From assembly GCF_019802345.1 (NCBI RefSeq), contig NZ_JAINDZ010000009.1, positions 62,001 to 126,000 of the forward strand: DNA of 64,000 nucleotides, in the 5' to 3' direction. Within the stretch, counting starts at the first letter, position 1, and every line of letters begins with the position of its first letter. Position numbers and translations under genes: made by a program. This document shows, piece by piece, positions 46,972 to 57,675 of the stretch. The DNA is from Methylosinus sp. Sm6 (lineage in GTDB: Bacteria; Pseudomonadota; Alphaproteobacteria; Rhizobiales; Beijerinckiaceae). The notes under the pieces are model-generated. The model was given only the letters and a program-made list of their open reading frames with translations. It ran no database searches and was not told where the DNA came from.

Positions 46972-47622
46972 TCAGTGGTCGTGGTCGTGATCATGATCGT
47001 CGTCGGCGCCTTTCTTCTGGACGACATGCTCGGTCAGAAAATCGCCGGCGGCGATGACGCCGTCGTCGTCGAGCGCGTGGCCGAGCCCTTTGCGCGTCAT
47101 CGACCAGACGCGCCCGCCGCCGGCCGCGATCGACGCTTTCGCCTCGCGCATCGCGGCGAGCGGCGCGACCTCGTCGGCGTCGCCGTGGATCAGCAGCATC
47201 GGCGGCGCGGTCTCGGCCCGCGGCGCCGGCGCACCGTATGGACCGCCGGAGAAGGCGACCACCGCCTTGACCGGCCCCGGACGCGCGAGCCCGGCCAGGA
47301 CGGCGAGCGTCGCCCCTTGCGAGAAGCCGACCAGCGCCAGATGCGAAGGCGGCAGATGGCGCTTTTCCAGCGCCGCGTCGAGGAAGCGGTCGAGCGCCGC
47401 GATCCCCTTCTCGAGCCCGCCCTCCTCGGCCGGATCGAACCAGCGCCCGCCCGGCGCCTCGGCGGCGAGAAATTCGGCCTTGGGCAGGGTCGGCGCCCAA
47501 TTGAGCGCCTGATCGATGATAGATTGTCCGCTCTCCCCTTCGCCATGCAGCAGCACGACGAGAAAAGCGGGCTTGCCGCAGGACAGGGCGGCGAGCGCCG
47601 GCCCTTCGACGATTTCGGTCAT
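46972..47622 (-). CDS. Alpha/beta hydrolase, phospholipase/carboxylesterase type
   Basis: 216 residues from ATG 47622, preceded by GGAGAAG. The fold elements are LVVLLHGEGESGQSII, the nucleophile elbow GFSQGATLAVLAG, the Asp in LIHGDADEVAPL and the His in GLGHALDDDG. This is the small esterase class (YpfH/carboxylesterase 2). The C-terminus ends in an Asp-His repeat (DDDHDHDHDH), which could bind divalent metal; this tail is not part of the family core. The substrate is unknown. Confidence 0.87.
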   Translation of the reverse strand: MTEIVEGPALAALSCGKPAFLVVLLHGEGESGQSIIDQALNWAPTLPKAEFLAAEAPGGRWFDPAEEGGLEKGIAALDRFLDAALEKRHLPPSHLALVGFSQGATLAVLAGLARPGPVKAVVAFSGGPYGAPAPRAETAPPMLLIHGDADEVAPLAAMREAKASIAAGGGRVWSMTRKGLGHALDDDGVIAAGDFLTEHVVQKKGADDDHDHDHDH

Positions 47623-47735
47623 GGCTTCTCCTCGGCGCCGGCCGCGCTGGCGCCCAATCTGCTTCTCGAAATTTGGCGCCGAAGAGGGATCGGCGCGCAA
47701 CGAGAACCGATGCCGCAAAGCAAGAGGAGGACCGC

Positions 47736-47927
47736 GTGGCGGACTATCAAGTGACGGTCGAGGAGCAGCCGGACGGCAAATGGGCGTGCTTCCTGCATGT
47801 GCCCGGCGAGGAGCCGTACAACCTCGGCAAGACCTTCAAGAACGAGGAGCGCGCCGAGGCCTGGCTCACTGTCGGCGAGGCCACGACCGCGATCGACATG
47901 GCGGTCGCGAAGCTCACGAAAAAGTAA
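47736..47927 (+). CDS. Hypothetical protein, 63 residues
   Basis: From GTG 47736, preceded by AGGAGGACC. The product (ADYQVTVEEQPDGKWACFL, then LGKTFKNEERAEAWLTVGEATTAID) has an alternating pattern suggesting a small beta-alpha domain. No family recognised. The longer frame from 47673 runs back over the divergent hydrolase promoter and is not supported. Confidence 0.6.
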   Translation: MADYQVTVEEQPDGKWACFLHVPGEEPYNLGKTFKNEERAEAWLTVGEATTAIDMAVAKLTKK

Positions 47928-48058
47928 GCCGGCGGAAGACGCAGCGGGCTCGCGCTGTCGGATATCCGACAGCCGACCCTCGTCCTTCGTTCCTATTGTC
48001 CGACGCGGGAGGCGCGGAATCGCCGCCCTCCCGCAGCAAGCACTCCGTGGGGACCTCG

Positions 48059-48373
48059 ATGACGGTAGATCTCAAGAGCGATTGGACCGACGCCGACATT
48101 GCAAAGCTGATCGGATCGGTGACCGACGACCGCGACTGGCGCCTCGAGGTCAGCGCCGAGGGCGTCGCCTCGCTCGTCGACAAGACCGCCCATCCGACCG
48201 ACGCCGCCTATGACGACACGCTTCATTGCTTCCTGGAGACCTGGATGCAGGGCACGGATTTCGTCGGCCCCTCGGCCGCCGGCGACAAGGAGCTGGTCGG
48301 CAAGATCGCCAAGGCCCTGCGCGAGAACTATCCTGCTCTGAAGGGCCCGAAATTCGTCTACGTCTCGCTGTGA
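48059..48373 (+). CDS. Hypothetical protein, 104 residues
   Basis: Soluble acidic product from ATG 48059; I do not recognise the family. Notable stretches are TVDLKSDWTDADIAKLIGSV, DDRDWRLEVSAEGVASLVD, FLETWMQGTDFVGPSAA and ALRENYPALKGPKFVYVSL. It lies on the same strand as the 63-residue protein, 131 bases downstream. Confidence 0.65.
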   Translation: MTVDLKSDWTDADIAKLIGSVTDDRDWRLEVSAEGVASLVDKTAHPTDAAYDDTLHCFLETWMQGTDFVGPSAAGDKELVGKIAKALRENYPALKGPKFVYVSL

Positions 48374-48427
48374 GCGCGGCGCGTCGTCTGCTTTGGCTCC
48401 GGGAAGACGGCGCGCCCCCGCTCTCCG

Positions 48428-49411
48428 CTACTTGCTCGCGCCCCGCGCGGCGAGCAGCTTCGTCACATCCTCGAGCGCCTTTTTCGCCGGAGCGAGATTG
48501 GGATCGAGACGCAGCGACGCCTCGAGATCGGCCTTGGCCGGCTCCAGCTCGCGCTTGCCGCGGTAGGCGTTGGCGCGATTGAGAAAAGCGCGCGCATAAG
48601 TCGGATCGAGCTCGACGGCCTTGCCGAAATCGGCGATCGCCTTGTCGAAATCGCCCTTGGCGTGCAGCGCGAGGCCGCGATTATTATAGGAGATGGCGTG
48701 CTTGCCGTCGCGCGCGATCGCCGCGTCATAGTCGGCGATGGCGTGGTCGAGATCGCCCTTGGCCTGATACAGAGCCGCCCGATTGACATAGGCCTGCGCC
48801 GCCTTCGGCTCCAGCTTCACGGCGGCGTCGAAATCCGCCAGCGCATGATCGAGATCGCCCTTGGCTCGGTAGGCGCGGCCGCGATTGGCGAGCGACGTCG
48901 CCGATTTCTTGTCGAGCTGCAGCGCCTTGTCATAGTCGGCGATGGCGCGGTCGAAATCGCCGGCGGTCTGGCGCGCGTCGCCGCGCCCGACATAGGCCGC
49001 CGCCGATTTCGGCTGAGCCTCTATCAATGTGTCGTAATCGCCGATGGCGCCGTCATTGTCGCCTTTGGCGCGCTTGGCGGCGGCGCGGGCGGCGAGAGCG
49101 GCCGCCGCCGTCCGGGCATCCATCTGCAAGGCCATGTCGTAATCGGCGATGGCGCGGTCATATTGGCCCTTGGCGTGGAACGCGCCTCCGCGATTCATAT
49201 GGGCGATGACGTGATTGTGCAGGGTCTCCTTGCGCCCGCGATCGATCACCTCGGTGCAGGCGGCGATGCGCGCATCGGGATCGGAACTGCGGCAGCCGAC
49301 CCACGGATCGCTCGCTGCGCCGGCGCCGCCGCCCGCGAGCGACAGAACCGTCGCGGCGACGACGAGGCGAACGGGCGGCGAAAGGTCGAGGACGAACGAA
49401 AGACGCGCCAT
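48428..49411 (-). CDS. Exported TPR-repeat protein
   Basis: 327 residues from ATG 49411, which has GGAG upstream; a start at 49429 lacks one. The signal peptide (PVRLVVAATVLSLAGGGAGA) is followed by DPWVGCRSSDPDARIAACTEVI and about seven or eight tetratricopeptide repeats, each close to GRGDARQTAGDFDRAIADYDKALQLD. TPR arrays are protein-interaction surfaces; partners are unknown. The strong similarity between repeats suggests recent internal duplication. Confidence 0.9.
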   Translation of the reverse strand: MARLSFVLDLSPPVRLVVAATVLSLAGGGAGAASDPWVGCRSSDPDARIAACTEVIDRGRKETLHNHVIAHMNRGGAFHAKGQYDRAIADYDMALQMDARTAAAALAARAAAKRAKGDNDGAIGDYDTLIEAQPKSAAAYVGRGDARQTAGDFDRAIADYDKALQLDKKSATSLANRGRAYRAKGDLDHALADFDAAVKLEPKAAQAYVNRAALYQAKGDLDHAIADYDAAIARDGKHAISYNNRGLALHAKGDFDKAIADFGKAVELDPTYARAFLNRANAYRGKRELEPAKADLEASLRLDPNLAPAKKALEDVTKLLAARGASK

Positions 49412-49518
49412 TTGGCCGACGGGCTCCATGAAGTTGACAATTCTGGTATGGTTTCACTTCGACGCCCGGAGGGCAATCCGGAATCGCGCGCCGACGCTCC
49501 TCATCGCGCCGGCGCTCG

Positions 49519-50733
49519 TCAGTGCGCCGAGGCAGGCGCCCCGCGCTTGGCGGCCGCGCGGCGCGCGTTGCGCTTGTGCATCCAGCGAATCACGCCGGTG
49601 ACGAAGACGAGCGGCCAGGAGAGGCCGAACAGGAACACGGCGATGCGTCCCGGCCAGCCGGCGACATAGCCCGAATGAAGCGGCCATTGCCAGGCGATGA
49701 AGCCGTCGCCGTCGCCCGACAGCGGGTCGTTCACATGCCGCACCTCGCCGCTATAGCGGTCGACGAAAACGGTGCGACGACCCTCGAGGCCGAAGCCGAT
49801 GGGAAAGAGCTGATTGACGGCATAGGGCGATTCGTCGGTCGCCGGCTGAACCGTCGAATAGACGCGCCCGCCGGGAAAGCGGCGCTGAACCGTCGCCACG
49901 GCGTCGTCCAGCGTGGCGCGGCCGCCCTCGGCGAGCGAGCGGATCGTCTGCGGCTTCGTCAGCGGCGAGAACAGCTCGACCGCTGCGCGAAACTGCTCCG
50001 GCAAATTGAAATAGACGCCGGACATCAGCACGGCGATCGCCACCGGCAACAGAAATATGCCGGAGAGCCGATGCAGGTCATAGGTGACCCGCTCGGCCTT
50101 GGCCGGCCATTTCATGGTGAAGGCGTTCTTCCATTTCCCATTGCGCGGCCACCAGAGATAAACGCCGGTGAAGGTCGAGACGAAGGCGAGAAGGGCGATG
50201 ACGCCGACCACGAGGTCGCCGGTCACCGGCCACAGCAGATCGTAATGCAGATCGAACAGGAGGCGGACGAAAGCGCCGCGAAGCATGTTCTCGGGATCGC
50301 GCCACAGGCGCTCGCCGGTGACCTTCGCCGAATAGGGATCGACGAAGACGTGCCAAGCCTGCGGCTTCTCGGCTCCTTCGACGGGGCGGCGGTAATAGAA
50401 GAGAAAAGCCTGGTCGTCGCTCTGCGGCCAATAGGTGAAGCCGAGCCTCGCATCCGCCGCTATGCTTTTGCGCGCGGCCTCGGCGATCTCCTCGAGCGGC
50501 CGCCATGCGCTCCGCCCCTGCGGCGGCGCGGCGACGATGCGCAGTTCGGGGTTCAGCGCCTGATCGATCTCCTGGAAGAACACCAGAGCCGAGCCGGTCA
50601 CGCCGATCACCGACAGGAACAGGCCGAGCGCGAGCCCGAGCCAGAGATGAACGGCGCGCCAAATCTCGCGCCAATTCCGCAAGGTGGAGAGGCGTCGCGC
50701 GGAAGCGGGCGCCGCCAAAGCGATTTCGGTCAT
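49519..50733 (-). CDS. PepSY-associated membrane-helix protein
   Basis: 404 residues from ATG 50733. The family usually has four helices; seen here are [23 protein letters not shown] (about 32-54), [23 protein letters not shown] (about 175-197), [20 protein letters not shown] and [21 protein letters not shown] near the C-terminus. Conserved points are [16 protein letters not shown] and YDLHRLSG. Members are often next to TonB-dependent siderophore receptors and may reduce iron in the inner membrane; no receptor is present here, so the role is open. Confidence 0.88.
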   Translation of the reverse strand: MTEIALAAPASARRLSTLRNWREIWRAVHLWLGLALGLFLSVIGVTGSALVFFQEIDQALNPELRIVAAPPQGRSAWRPLEEIAEAARKSIAADARLGFTYWPQSDDQAFLFYYRRPVEGAEKPQAWHVFVDPYSAKVTGERLWRDPENMLRGAFVRLLFDLHYDLLWPVTGDLVVGVIALLAFVSTFTGVYLWWPRNGKWKNAFTMKWPAKAERVTYDLHRLSGIFLLPVAIAVLMSGVYFNLPEQFRAAVELFSPLTKPQTIRSLAEGGRATLDDAVATVQRRFPGGRVYSTVQPATDESPYAVNQLFPIGFGLEGRRTVFVDRYSGEVRHVNDPLSGDGDGFIAWQWPLHSGYVAGWPGRIAVFLFGLSWPLVFVTGVIRWMHKRNARRAAAKRGAPASAH

Positions 50734-50977
50734 ATCGAGGCCTCCGGATGACCGGCCGTCCGCCGCCGCCGACAATCCGCCGTCATCGGAGCCGAGACTG
50801 ACGAAGGCCCGGCGGCTTTGCAAGAGCCCGCGGCGGCGGCGCGCTCGAAAAAAGCGCGAGCGGCGGCGGTCCGGCGCACGGCGCGCTCTTGAAAACAGTG
50901 GCGTTCCCGCCGAATTCGGGCGAAAGAGGCGCCGAGACTCTTCAGATCGGCGCAAAATTATTCTAAGACAGAGTTCG

Positions 50978-52144
50978 ATGAGCCTCTTGACCTCGACCGA
51001 AGATCTCGCTGCGGCCTGCGACCGCCTCTCCCGCCATCCTTTTGTGACCGTCGACACGGAGTTTCTTCGCGAGACGACCTTCTGGCCGAAGGTGTGCGTC
51101 ATTCAGCTCGCCTCGCCCGAGGAGGCTTTCGCCGTCGACACGCTCGCCGAGGGCCTCGATCTCACGCCCTTCTTCGAGCTGATGGCCGACATGCGCGTCG
51201 TCAAAGTGTTTCACGCGGCGCGACAGGACCTCGAGATCATCTGGCGCCTCGCCCGGCTCATCCCCGCGCCATTGTTCGACACGCAGGTCGCGGCCATGGT
51301 CTGCGGCTTCGGCGACCAGGCCTCCTATGTCGAGCTGGTCAAGGCCATCGCCAAGGAGAGCCTCGACAAATCCTCGCGCTTCACCGATTGGTCGAAGCGC
51401 CCGCTGTCGACCGCGCAGATCGACTACGCCATCGCCGATGTGACGCATCTGCGGCAAATTTACACGCATCTGCGCCAGCGGCTCGAGCGCTCCAACCGGC
51501 TCGACTGGCTCGTCGACGAAATGCGCACGCTCACCTCGCCCGAGACTTATGAGCAGAGCCCGGAGAACGCCTGGGAGCGCCTGCGCCACCGCGTGCGCAA
51601 GCCGCGCGACCTCGCCGTGCTGATGGAGCTCGCCGCCTGGCGCGAGGCGGAGGCGCAGGCGCGCGACGTGCCGCGCGCGCGGGTGCTGAAGGACGACATG
51701 CTGATCGAGATCGCGCTCGCCGCGCCGCGCAGCCAGGAGGCGCTCGGCGATCTGCGCGCCTTTCCGCGCGGGCTCGAGCGGTCGCGCTCCGGCGCGGATA
51801 TCGTCGCCGCGGTCGAGCGCGGCCTCGCCCGCGATCCGGCCGCCCTGCCCCGCATCGAGCGCGAGCGGCGCAGCGGCAACGGCGCGACCGTCGAGCTGCT
51901 CAAGGTGCTGCTCCGACAGGTGGCCGAGGAGACCGGCGTCGCCACCAAAATGATCGCCACCGTCGAAGACCTCGAGGCCATCGCCGGTGACGACGCGGCG
52001 GATGTGCCGGCCCTCTCTGGCTGGCGGCGGGCCATTTTCGGCGAAAAGGCGCTGCAGCTGAAAGCCGGACGGCTCGCCCTCGCAGTCGAGCGCGGCAAGG
52101 TCGTCACGCTCGACTGGCAGGAGCAGGACGAGCCGACCCGCTAG
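50978..52144 (+). CDS. rnd: Ribonuclease D
   Basis: 3'-5' exoribonuclease of the DEDD superfamily that trims stable RNAs. 388 residues from ATG 50978. The exonuclease residues are D26 and E28 in [10 protein letters not shown], the Asp in [11 protein letters not shown], and [11 protein letters not shown]. An HRDC domain follows ([38 protein letters not shown]). The preceding 244 bases back to the PepSY gene carry no recognised element. Confidence 0.95.
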   Translation: MSLLTSTEDLAAACDRLSRHPFVTVDTEFLRETTFWPKVCVIQLASPEEAFAVDTLAEGLDLTPFFELMADMRVVKVFHAARQDLEIIWRLARLIPAPLFDTQVAAMVCGFGDQASYVELVKAIAKESLDKSSRFTDWSKRPLSTAQIDYAIADVTHLRQIYTHLRQRLERSNRLDWLVDEMRTLTSPETYEQSPENAWERLRHRVRKPRDLAVLMELAAWREAEAQARDVPRARVLKDDMLIEIALAAPRSQEALGDLRAFPRGLERSRSGADIVAAVERGLARDPAALPRIERERRSGNGATVELLKVLLRQVAEETGVATKMIATVEDLEAIAGDDAADVPALSGWRRAIFGEKALQLKAGRLALAVERGKVVTLDWQEQDEPTR

Positions 52145-52173
52145 CGGCGTGATTCGGTCGATTTGACAGGAAT

Positions 52174-52203
52174 GAAAGAGCGAGCCTGAAGGCTCGCTCT
52201 TTC
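52174..52203 (+). terminator. Terminator-like hairpin after rnd
   Basis: GAAAGAGCGAGCC (52174-52186) pairs perfectly with GGCTCGCTCTTTC (52191-52203) around TGAA, 29 bases after the rnd stop. It contains the dispersed GCGAGCC palindrome, extended by an A/T-containing stem. The sequence before it (TAGCGGCGTGATTC...GATTTGACAGG) recurs at 63752. Confidence 0.7.
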
Positions 52204-52428
52204 CTCGCGCCTTCGAGCGCCCGCCCGAAAGGCGGAAATCTCCAAACCGACGCCGGAAAATCTCCCTGCCTGATCAGGTGGGTATAGGTGGGATACGCCC
52301 AACCCGCATGCGCGCCTCGGCCCACCCGTTTTGCGGCGCAAAATGAGGCAATTCAGAGACAAGTGATTGCATTCTCAAATAGTTCTATAGACGCCCTCAT
52401 GCGACAATGCGCGCCTTGATTGATTGAG

Positions 52429-52464
52429 GTTGCAGCGCAACATAGATTCATGTTGCAACGCAAC
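52429..52464. promoter_or_regulatory. Two operator-like dyads GTTGC-N3-GCAAC
   Basis: GTTGCAGCGCAAC (52429-52441) and GTTGCAACGCAAC (52452-52464) are perfect 5-bp dyads starting 23 bases apart, about two helical turns, in an AT-rich region 67-102 bases before the gene at 52531. Spacing on one face of the helix suggests a dimeric regulator bound twice. The rest of 52204-52428 shows nothing I can name. Confidence 0.5.
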
Positions 52465-52530
52465 CAGAACTCGGCGGGAGACCTTCGCAAGGCAAAGCCC
52501 GCGCTCCGGTCAATCAGGAAGGACGATATT

Positions 52531-52911
52531 ATGAAGACTGCAGGCGACCGCATTTTCGCTCTGGCTCTCGGCGCCGCGGCGCTGAGCCTCGCGGGCGCGC
52601 CCCTGCGCGCCGAGCCCCTCTTGCTGAAGCCCCTCGCCGCCGCGAGCATAGACGCAGGGCCCAAGCACATGGTCGGCTATTTCGTCGGCTCCGAAGGCGC
52701 CTGCCGGCTCACGCTGATGATCGCCGATGCGTCCAGCCTCGAGCAAGCGACGCCGGCGACCGCGACAACGCGCCTCGTCGTGCCGATCGACAGCGGCAAG
52801 GCGGCGCAGGTCGACACTTCGGTCAGCAAGACGCTGCGCTTCACTTGCTCCCCCGACGGCGGCGCCATGACGGTGACGACGATCGACCGCGGCCGGCGCA
52901 CGGCCGAGTAA
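52531..52911 (+). CDS. Small exported protein of unknown family
   Basis: 126 residues. A signal peptide (RIFALALGAAALSLAGAPLRA) leads to a mature part with LLLKPLAAASIDAGPKHMVGYF, one disulphide-capable pair (ACRLTLMIAD and RFTCSPDGG) and a basic tail (DRGRRTAE). AGGAAGGACG precedes ATG 52531. The last 43 codons lie in a 215-bp tandem duplication, but the gene copy itself ends normally at the first stop. Confidence 0.7.
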   Translation: MKTAGDRIFALALGAAALSLAGAPLRAEPLLLKPLAAASIDAGPKHMVGYFVGSEGACRLTLMIADASSLEQATPATATTRLVVPIDSGKAAQVDTSVSKTLRFTCSPDGGAMTVTTIDRGRRTAE

Positions 52912-53211
52912 CGTGACGTCGCCGCGAGCGAGCTCGAACGCTTCCGGTTCAGTGGCGAGCCTAAGCCGGCGCCGCGGCCTCGATGCTCGCCTCCGCGCCG
53001 ATCGACAGCGGCAAGGCGGCGCAGGTCGACACTTCGGTCAGCAAGACGCTGCGCTTCACTTGCTCCCCCGACGGCGGCGCCATGACGGTGACGACGATCG
53101 ACCGCGGCCGGCGCACGGCCGAGTAACGTGACGTCGCCGCGAGCGAGCTCGAACGCTTCCGGTTCAGTGGCGAGCCTAAGCCGGCGCCGCGGCCTCGATG
53201 CTCGCCTCCGC
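52782..53211. repeat. Exact 215-bp tandem duplication
   Basis: Copy 1 is 52782-52996 and copy 2 is 52997-53211; I compared them by eye and found no difference. The unit holds the 3' part of the exported-protein gene (from GCCGATCGACAGCGG to its TAA) plus the 3' end of the convergent ppx gene. GCCGAT recurs at each boundary (52782, 52997, 53212), so the unit is joined by 6-bp microhomology. The second copy holds no complete gene. Confidence 0.93.
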
Positions 53212-54738
53212 GCCGATGAGCCGGGCGAGCGCCTTCGCCCGGCTCGTCAGCCTTTCGCTGGCGAGCTCGGCGAACTCCTCCGGCAGGCTCAGCGACAGGC
53301 GCCCGTCCCGCGCGACGATCGGCGTTCGCGGCAAGACGCCGGGCATCGCCGCCGAGAGCAGATAGGCGACGCGCAACGCCGCCGACAGCAGCCGCGCCCG
53401 CTCGAGCAGGCGCGTCGTCAGCAGCCCGCGCACCGGCAGGGCGCCCTCGCTGTCCGGCCCCGAATGGCGCAGCACCGCCACCAGCGCGAGAAAAGCCCGC
53501 CCCGGATGATCGACGGCCACGAAGGCCGAATTGGTGATCACATTCATCGACTGGCTGGCGCGATAATCGGGATGCGCCCGCCAGCTCACATCGGAGAGGA
53601 AGCAGGCCGCATGGCGCAGCCTCGCCTCCTCCTGCGTCTCATCGAGGCCCGAGGAGGCGATCAGCGCGTCGGTCCAGGCGATCAGCTCGTCCCCATAGCC
53701 CGGCGCGCGCGCCATCGCCTGCTCCAGCTCGCGCGCGGCGAGGACGAGCGGATCGGTCGCCCGCGCCGTCTCCGACAGGCGCTCATACAATAATCCCTCG
53801 CGCACGCCGGCCGCGGAGATCACGACTTCCTTGGGCTTTGCCCGGCGAATCACCTCGTCGAGCACGATCGCGCCATAGCCGAGCAGCGGACGCCGCGCCG
53901 CGGAGACGGAGGCGATGTCGGCCAGGGCCTCGCTGTCGACGCGCTCCAGGAGGCTCGCGAATTCGGCCGCGTCCTCGGCGGGGATACGGTAATTGTGCAT
54001 CACGTCGAGCGGATAGTTGTGCTGGCGCATGTGCAGCCGCGCCAGCGCGCGCCACGTGCCGCCGACCGCATAGAAGGCGCGGCCGCGCAGCCGCCCCAGC
54101 GGAGACGCCTCCTCGATCGCCTTGCGGGCGATGCGTATGGCCTGGCGCGTCGAGCGGCTGGAGGCGTCCATCAGCGCGAGGCCGCCGAGCGGCAGGGTGA
54201 CGCCATTGCCCATGCGCCCGCCATGGACCTCGATCAGCTCCAGCGAGCCGCCGCCGAGATCGCCGACGACGCCGTCCGGCTCGTGAATGGCGGACATGAC
54301 GCCGAGCGCCGACAGCTCGGCCTCGCGCCCGCCGGAGAGCAGCAATATGTCGCGGCCGACCGCCTCGCCCGCGGCGGAGAGGAAGCTCGCGCCATTGACC
54401 GCGTCGCGCGCGGCCGCGGTGGCGATCACCTCGACGTCGCAGATCTCCATGATCTCGCACAGCGAGCGGAAGCGCCGCAGCGCCTGCAGCGCCTTGCGCA
54501 TGCCGTCCTCGGGCAGGCGGCCGGTGGTGACGACGCCGCGCCCCAGCCCGCACATCACCTTTTCGTTGAAGACGGGCGTCAGCGCGCGCTCGAGCGCCGC
54601 ATAGGCGACGAGGCGCACCGAATTGGAGCCGATGTCGACGATCGCGACGGGCGCGGCCGCTGCGTCCTCGATTCGCTCAGCCTTCTTCTCGGGGCTTGAG
54701 GAGCGAGCGCGGGCGCCATTCCTTGAGTGACTTGCCAC
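53176..54738 (-). CDS. ppx: Exopolyphosphatase (Ppx/GppA family)
   Basis: Releases phosphate from polyphosphate ends; some family members also hydrolyse pppGpp. 520 residues. The ASKHA nucleotide-binding motifs are [39 protein letters not shown] and the [10 protein letters not shown] stretch. GTG 54738 lies 62 bases inside ppk and has no clear ribosome-binding site, so the start is uncertain, but there is no nearer alternative. The last codons lie in the tandem duplication. It follows ppk in the operon, pairing polyphosphate synthesis and breakdown. Confidence 0.92.
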   Translation of the reverse strand: MASHSRNGARARSSSPEKKAERIEDAAAAPVAIVDIGSNSVRLVAYAALERALTPVFNEKVMCGLGRGVVTTGRLPEDGMRKALQALRRFRSLCEIMEICDVEVIATAAARDAVNGASFLSAAGEAVGRDILLLSGGREAELSALGVMSAIHEPDGVVGDLGGGSLELIEVHGGRMGNGVTLPLGGLALMDASSRSTRQAIRIARKAIEEASPLGRLRGRAFYAVGGTWRALARLHMRQHNYPLDVMHNYRIPAEDAAEFASLLERVDSEALADIASVSAARRPLLGYGAIVLDEVIRRAKPKEVVISAAGVREGLLYERLSETARATDPLVLAARELEQAMARAPGYGDELIAWTDALIASSGLDETQEEARLRHAACFLSDVSWRAHPDYRASQSMNVITNSAFVAVDHPGRAFLALVAVLRHSGPDSEGALPVRGLLTTRLLERARLLSAALRVAYLLSAAMPGVLPRTPIVARDGRLSLSLPEEFAELASERLTSRAKALARLIGAEASIEAAAPA

Positions 54739-56911
54739 GGCCGGACAGACTCGGGTTGGTCATGAAGTACTTATGGGCGTTGAATCGCTCTTCGCCCTCG
54801 GGGGGAGTTATGCGTAAGGACGAGCCGTCCGGCAAGACTCGATAGCTCTGTTCATTGTCGATCAGATTGGCGAGCATGATCTGGTCCAGCACCTGCTGAT
54901 GCACGGTCGGATTGGTGATGGGCATCAGCACCTCGACGCGGCGATCGAGGTTGCGCGGCATCAGATCGGCGGAGGAGATGTAGACATGCGCCTTGGCATG
55001 CGGCAGCGCATGCCCGCCGCCGAAGGCGTAGACGCGAGCGTGCTCGAGGAAGCGCCCGACGATCGACTTCACGCGAATATTGTCGGAGAGGCCCGGAACC
55101 CCCGGACGCAGGCAGCAGATGCCGCGCACGATGAATTCGACCGCCACGCCGGCCTGTGAGGCGTGATAGAGCGCGTCGATGATCTCAGGATCGACGAGGG
55201 CGTTGCATTTGCCCCAGATCGCCGCCGGCTTGCCGGCCCTGGCGAAGCCGATCTCCTGCTCGATATGCTCGAGCAGCCGCGTCTTGAGCGAGATCGGCGA
55301 GACCGCCATGCGCTCGAGTCCGGCGGGCTCCGCATAGCCGGTGATGAAATTGAAGATGCGCGCGACGTCGCGGGCGATCGCCGGGTCGGCGGTGAACAGC
55401 GAAATGTCGGTATAGATGCGCGCCGTCACCGGATGGTAATTGCCGGTGCCGATATGGCAATAGGTGGCGATGCCGCCGCTCTCGCGCCGCACCACCATCG
55501 ACAGCTTGCCATGGGTCTTCAGCTCGATGAAGCCGAACACGACCTGCGCGCCGGCGCGCTCCAGGTCGCGCGCCCAGCGGATGTTCGCCTCCTCGTCGAA
55601 GCGCGCCTTCAGCTCGACCAGCGCCGTCACCGACTTGCCGGCCTCGGCCGCCTCGACGAGGGCGCGCACGATCGGGCTGTTGGCCGAGGTGCGATAGAGC
55701 GTCTGCTTGATGGCGACCACATTGGGGTCGCGCGCCGCCTGCTGCAGGAATTGCACGACGACGTCGAAGGTCTCGTAAGGATGATGGACGCAGAGGTCCT
55801 TCTGCTTGATGGCCAGAAAACAATCGCCGCCATTGTCGCGCACGCGCTCGGGAAAGCGCGGGCTATAAGGCTTGAACTTGATGTCCGGGCGGTCGAGCGC
55901 GACGAGCTCCGACAGATCGTTGAGCGCCAGCATGCCGTCGAGCGCGAACACTTCGTCCTCGGTGACGTCCAGCTCCTCGGCGACGAGCGCTCGTAGCGAT
56001 TCGGGCATGTCGGACGCGAATTCGAGGCGGATCACCGAGCCGCGTCGACGCCGCTTCAGCGCCGTCTCGAACAGGCGCACCAGATCTTCGGCCTCCTCCT
56101 CCACCTCGAGGTCGCTGTCGCGAATGAGGCGGAAGATGCCCTGCCCGCGCAGCTGGTAGCCGGGGAAGAGCTTCTGCGCATTGATGGCGATCAGCGTCTC
56201 GAGCAGCATGAAGCGCTCGCGCCCCTGCCCCGCCCCTTGCGCGCTCGGCAGCCTGACGAAGCGCTCGATCTTCTGCGGCAGGCGCACCAGCGCATGCAGG
56301 GTCTTGCGGTCGCCCGGACGCACCAGCTCCAGCGCCAATGTGAAGCCGAGATTGGGAATGAAGGGGAACGGATGGGCCGGATCGATGGCGAGCGGCGTCA
56401 GCACCGGGAAGACGCGCGACATGAAATGCTCGTCGAGCCAGTCGCGATCGGTCTTCGTCAGATTGCCGGGCTCGACGATGACGATGCCGACATCCTCGAT
56501 CTCGGCGCGCAATTCACGCCAACGGCGCGATTGCTCGGCCGTGAGCAGCGCGACCCGCTCATTGATCTTGACCAGCTGCTCCGCCGGCGTCAGCCCATCC
56601 TGCGAGGGAGTCGTCAGCCCTTCGCGCATCTGTCCGCGCAGGCCGGCGACGCGCACCATGTAGAATTCGTCGAGATTATTCGCCGAGATCGACAGAAAGC
56701 GCAGCTGCTCGAGCAGAGGATGGTTGCGGTTCGACGCCTCCTCCAGCACGCGGCGGTTGAACTCGAGCCAGGACAATTCGCGATTGATGAAGCGTTGAGG
56801 AAGGCTGGCCAGCTCGTCCGGCCGCAGCAGCAGATCGCCCGGCTGATCCATGACCGGAATGTCCGCGCCCGTGCGCCCCGCTTCGAGATTGTCCTGAATA
56901 TGCTTCGTCAT
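54677..56911 (-). CDS. ppk: Polyphosphate kinase 1
   Basis: Reversibly polymerises the gamma phosphate of ATP. 744 residues from ATG 56911. The N-terminal domain has [19 protein letters not shown] and [15 protein letters not shown]. The catalytic part has the autophosphorylated histidine in [17 protein letters not shown] and the second histidine in [36 protein letters not shown] supports the start over the longer frame. It overlaps ppx at its 3' end and follows hdaA. Confidence 0.96.
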   Translation of the reverse strand: MTKHIQDNLEAGRTGADIPVMDQPGDLLLRPDELASLPQRFINRELSWLEFNRRVLEEASNRNHPLLEQLRFLSISANNLDEFYMVRVAGLRGQMREGLTTPSQDGLTPAEQLVKINERVALLTAEQSRRWRELRAEIEDVGIVIVEPGNLTKTDRDWLDEHFMSRVFPVLTPLAIDPAHPFPFIPNLGFTLALELVRPGDRKTLHALVRLPQKIERFVRLPSAQGAGQGRERFMLLETLIAINAQKLFPGYQLRGQGIFRLIRDSDLEVEEEAEDLVRLFETALKRRRRGSVIRLEFASDMPESLRALVAEELDVTEDEVFALDGMLALNDLSELVALDRPDIKFKPYSPRFPERVRDNGGDCFLAIKQKDLCVHHPYETFDVVVQFLQQAARDPNVVAIKQTLYRTSANSPIVRALVEAAEAGKSVTALVELKARFDEEANIRWARDLERAGAQVVFGFIELKTHGKLSMVVRRESGGIATYCHIGTGNYHPVTARIYTDISLFTADPAIARDVARIFNFITGYAEPAGLERMAVSPISLKTRLLEHIEQEIGFARAGKPAAIWGKCNALVDPEIIDALYHASQAGVAVEFIVRGICCLRPGVPGLSDNIRVKSIVGRFLEHARVYAFGGGHALPHAKAHVYISSADLMPRNLDRRVEVLMPITNPTVHQQVLDQIMLANLIDNEQSYRVLPDGSSLRITPPEGEERFNAHKYFMTNPSLSGRGKSLKEWRPRSLLKPREEG

Positions 56912-56976
56912 GCTCGCTCTCTCTTGGCCGCGACGTTGGCCGCGACGGCTCGGCCTCGCCATATTTCTCGCCCGCG

Positions 56977-57675
56977 TCACGACGACTGCATCGCTTCGAG
57001 CAGCTCGCCCGCCAGAACGCGCGTGACGCGGCGCCCCCGCGCCAGCGCCTCCTCGTCGAGCAGGCGGACGAAAGCGCGCGCTGCGTCGAGCGAGCGCTCG
57101 AGCCGCAGGGCGACATAGTCGACGAGGCCGGGATCGACCTGGAGCTGACGATCGCGAAACAGCTTCTCGAGCACGGCGCGAATCAGATCGTCATCCGGCG
57201 CGCCGATCTCTACGACAGGCGCACGACGTAAACGCGACAATAGGTCCGGCAACGCAAAACTCTCGCCCGAGGGCGACCGGCGCGCGGCGAGGAGCAGGCG
57301 CGCTCCGCTCTCACGTAGGCAGTTCATCAGGTGAAACAAGGCCGTCTCGTCCTCGACAGCGTCGAGCCCATCGAGAATGGCGGCGCGCGGCGGCGCCGAG
57401 ACCAGGCGGAGAGGCGACGCAATCGCCGCCGGATCGATGGAAACAGCGCCGCTGCGCCGCTGAAAAATCGCGCTGAGATGGCTCTTGCCCGCCCCCGCCG
57501 GGCCGACCAGAAGCAGAGCGGGATCCGGCCAGTCCGGCCATTTTGCGATCATTTCGAAGGCGGCGCGGTTCGAGGGCGAGACGAGGAACGCCTCGTCGTC
57601 GAAGCTCGGAGCGCCGGCGAGGTCCAGCGGCAGCTGGCCGGCGCGGCGGCGCGCGAACTCGTCCGGCTCGGCCAT
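56977..57675 (-). CDS. hdaA: DnaA-inactivating protein HdaA
   Basis: DnaA-paralogue that, with the loaded sliding clamp, stimulates hydrolysis of DnaA-bound ATP and so limits replication initiation. 232 residues from ATG 57675 (GGAGG four bases before; ATG 57678 is too close). The N-terminal clamp-binding motif QLPLDL is present at about 14-19, and the Walker A is [12 protein letters not shown]-like Walker B is replaced by LDGLDAVED. It overlaps the permease stop. Position next to ppk and ppx is conserved in alphaproteobacteria. Confidence 0.92.
   Translation of the reverse strand: MAEPDEFARRRAGQLPLDLAGAPSFDDEAFLVSPSNRAAFEMIAKWPDWPDPALLLVGPAGAGKSHLSAIFQRRSGAVSIDPAAIASPLRLVSAPPRAAILDGLDAVEDETALFHLMNCLRESGARLLLAARRSPSGESFALPDLLSRLRRAPVVEIGAPDDDLIRAVLEKLFRDRQLQVDPGLVDYVALRLERSLDAARAFVRLLDEEALARGRRVTRVLAGELLEAMQSS

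Noticed and set aside
48428..49250. Nucleotide-level repetition as a separate repeat array
   Set aside because: The periodicity is the coding signature of the TPR units in the exported protein, not an independent DNA repeat.
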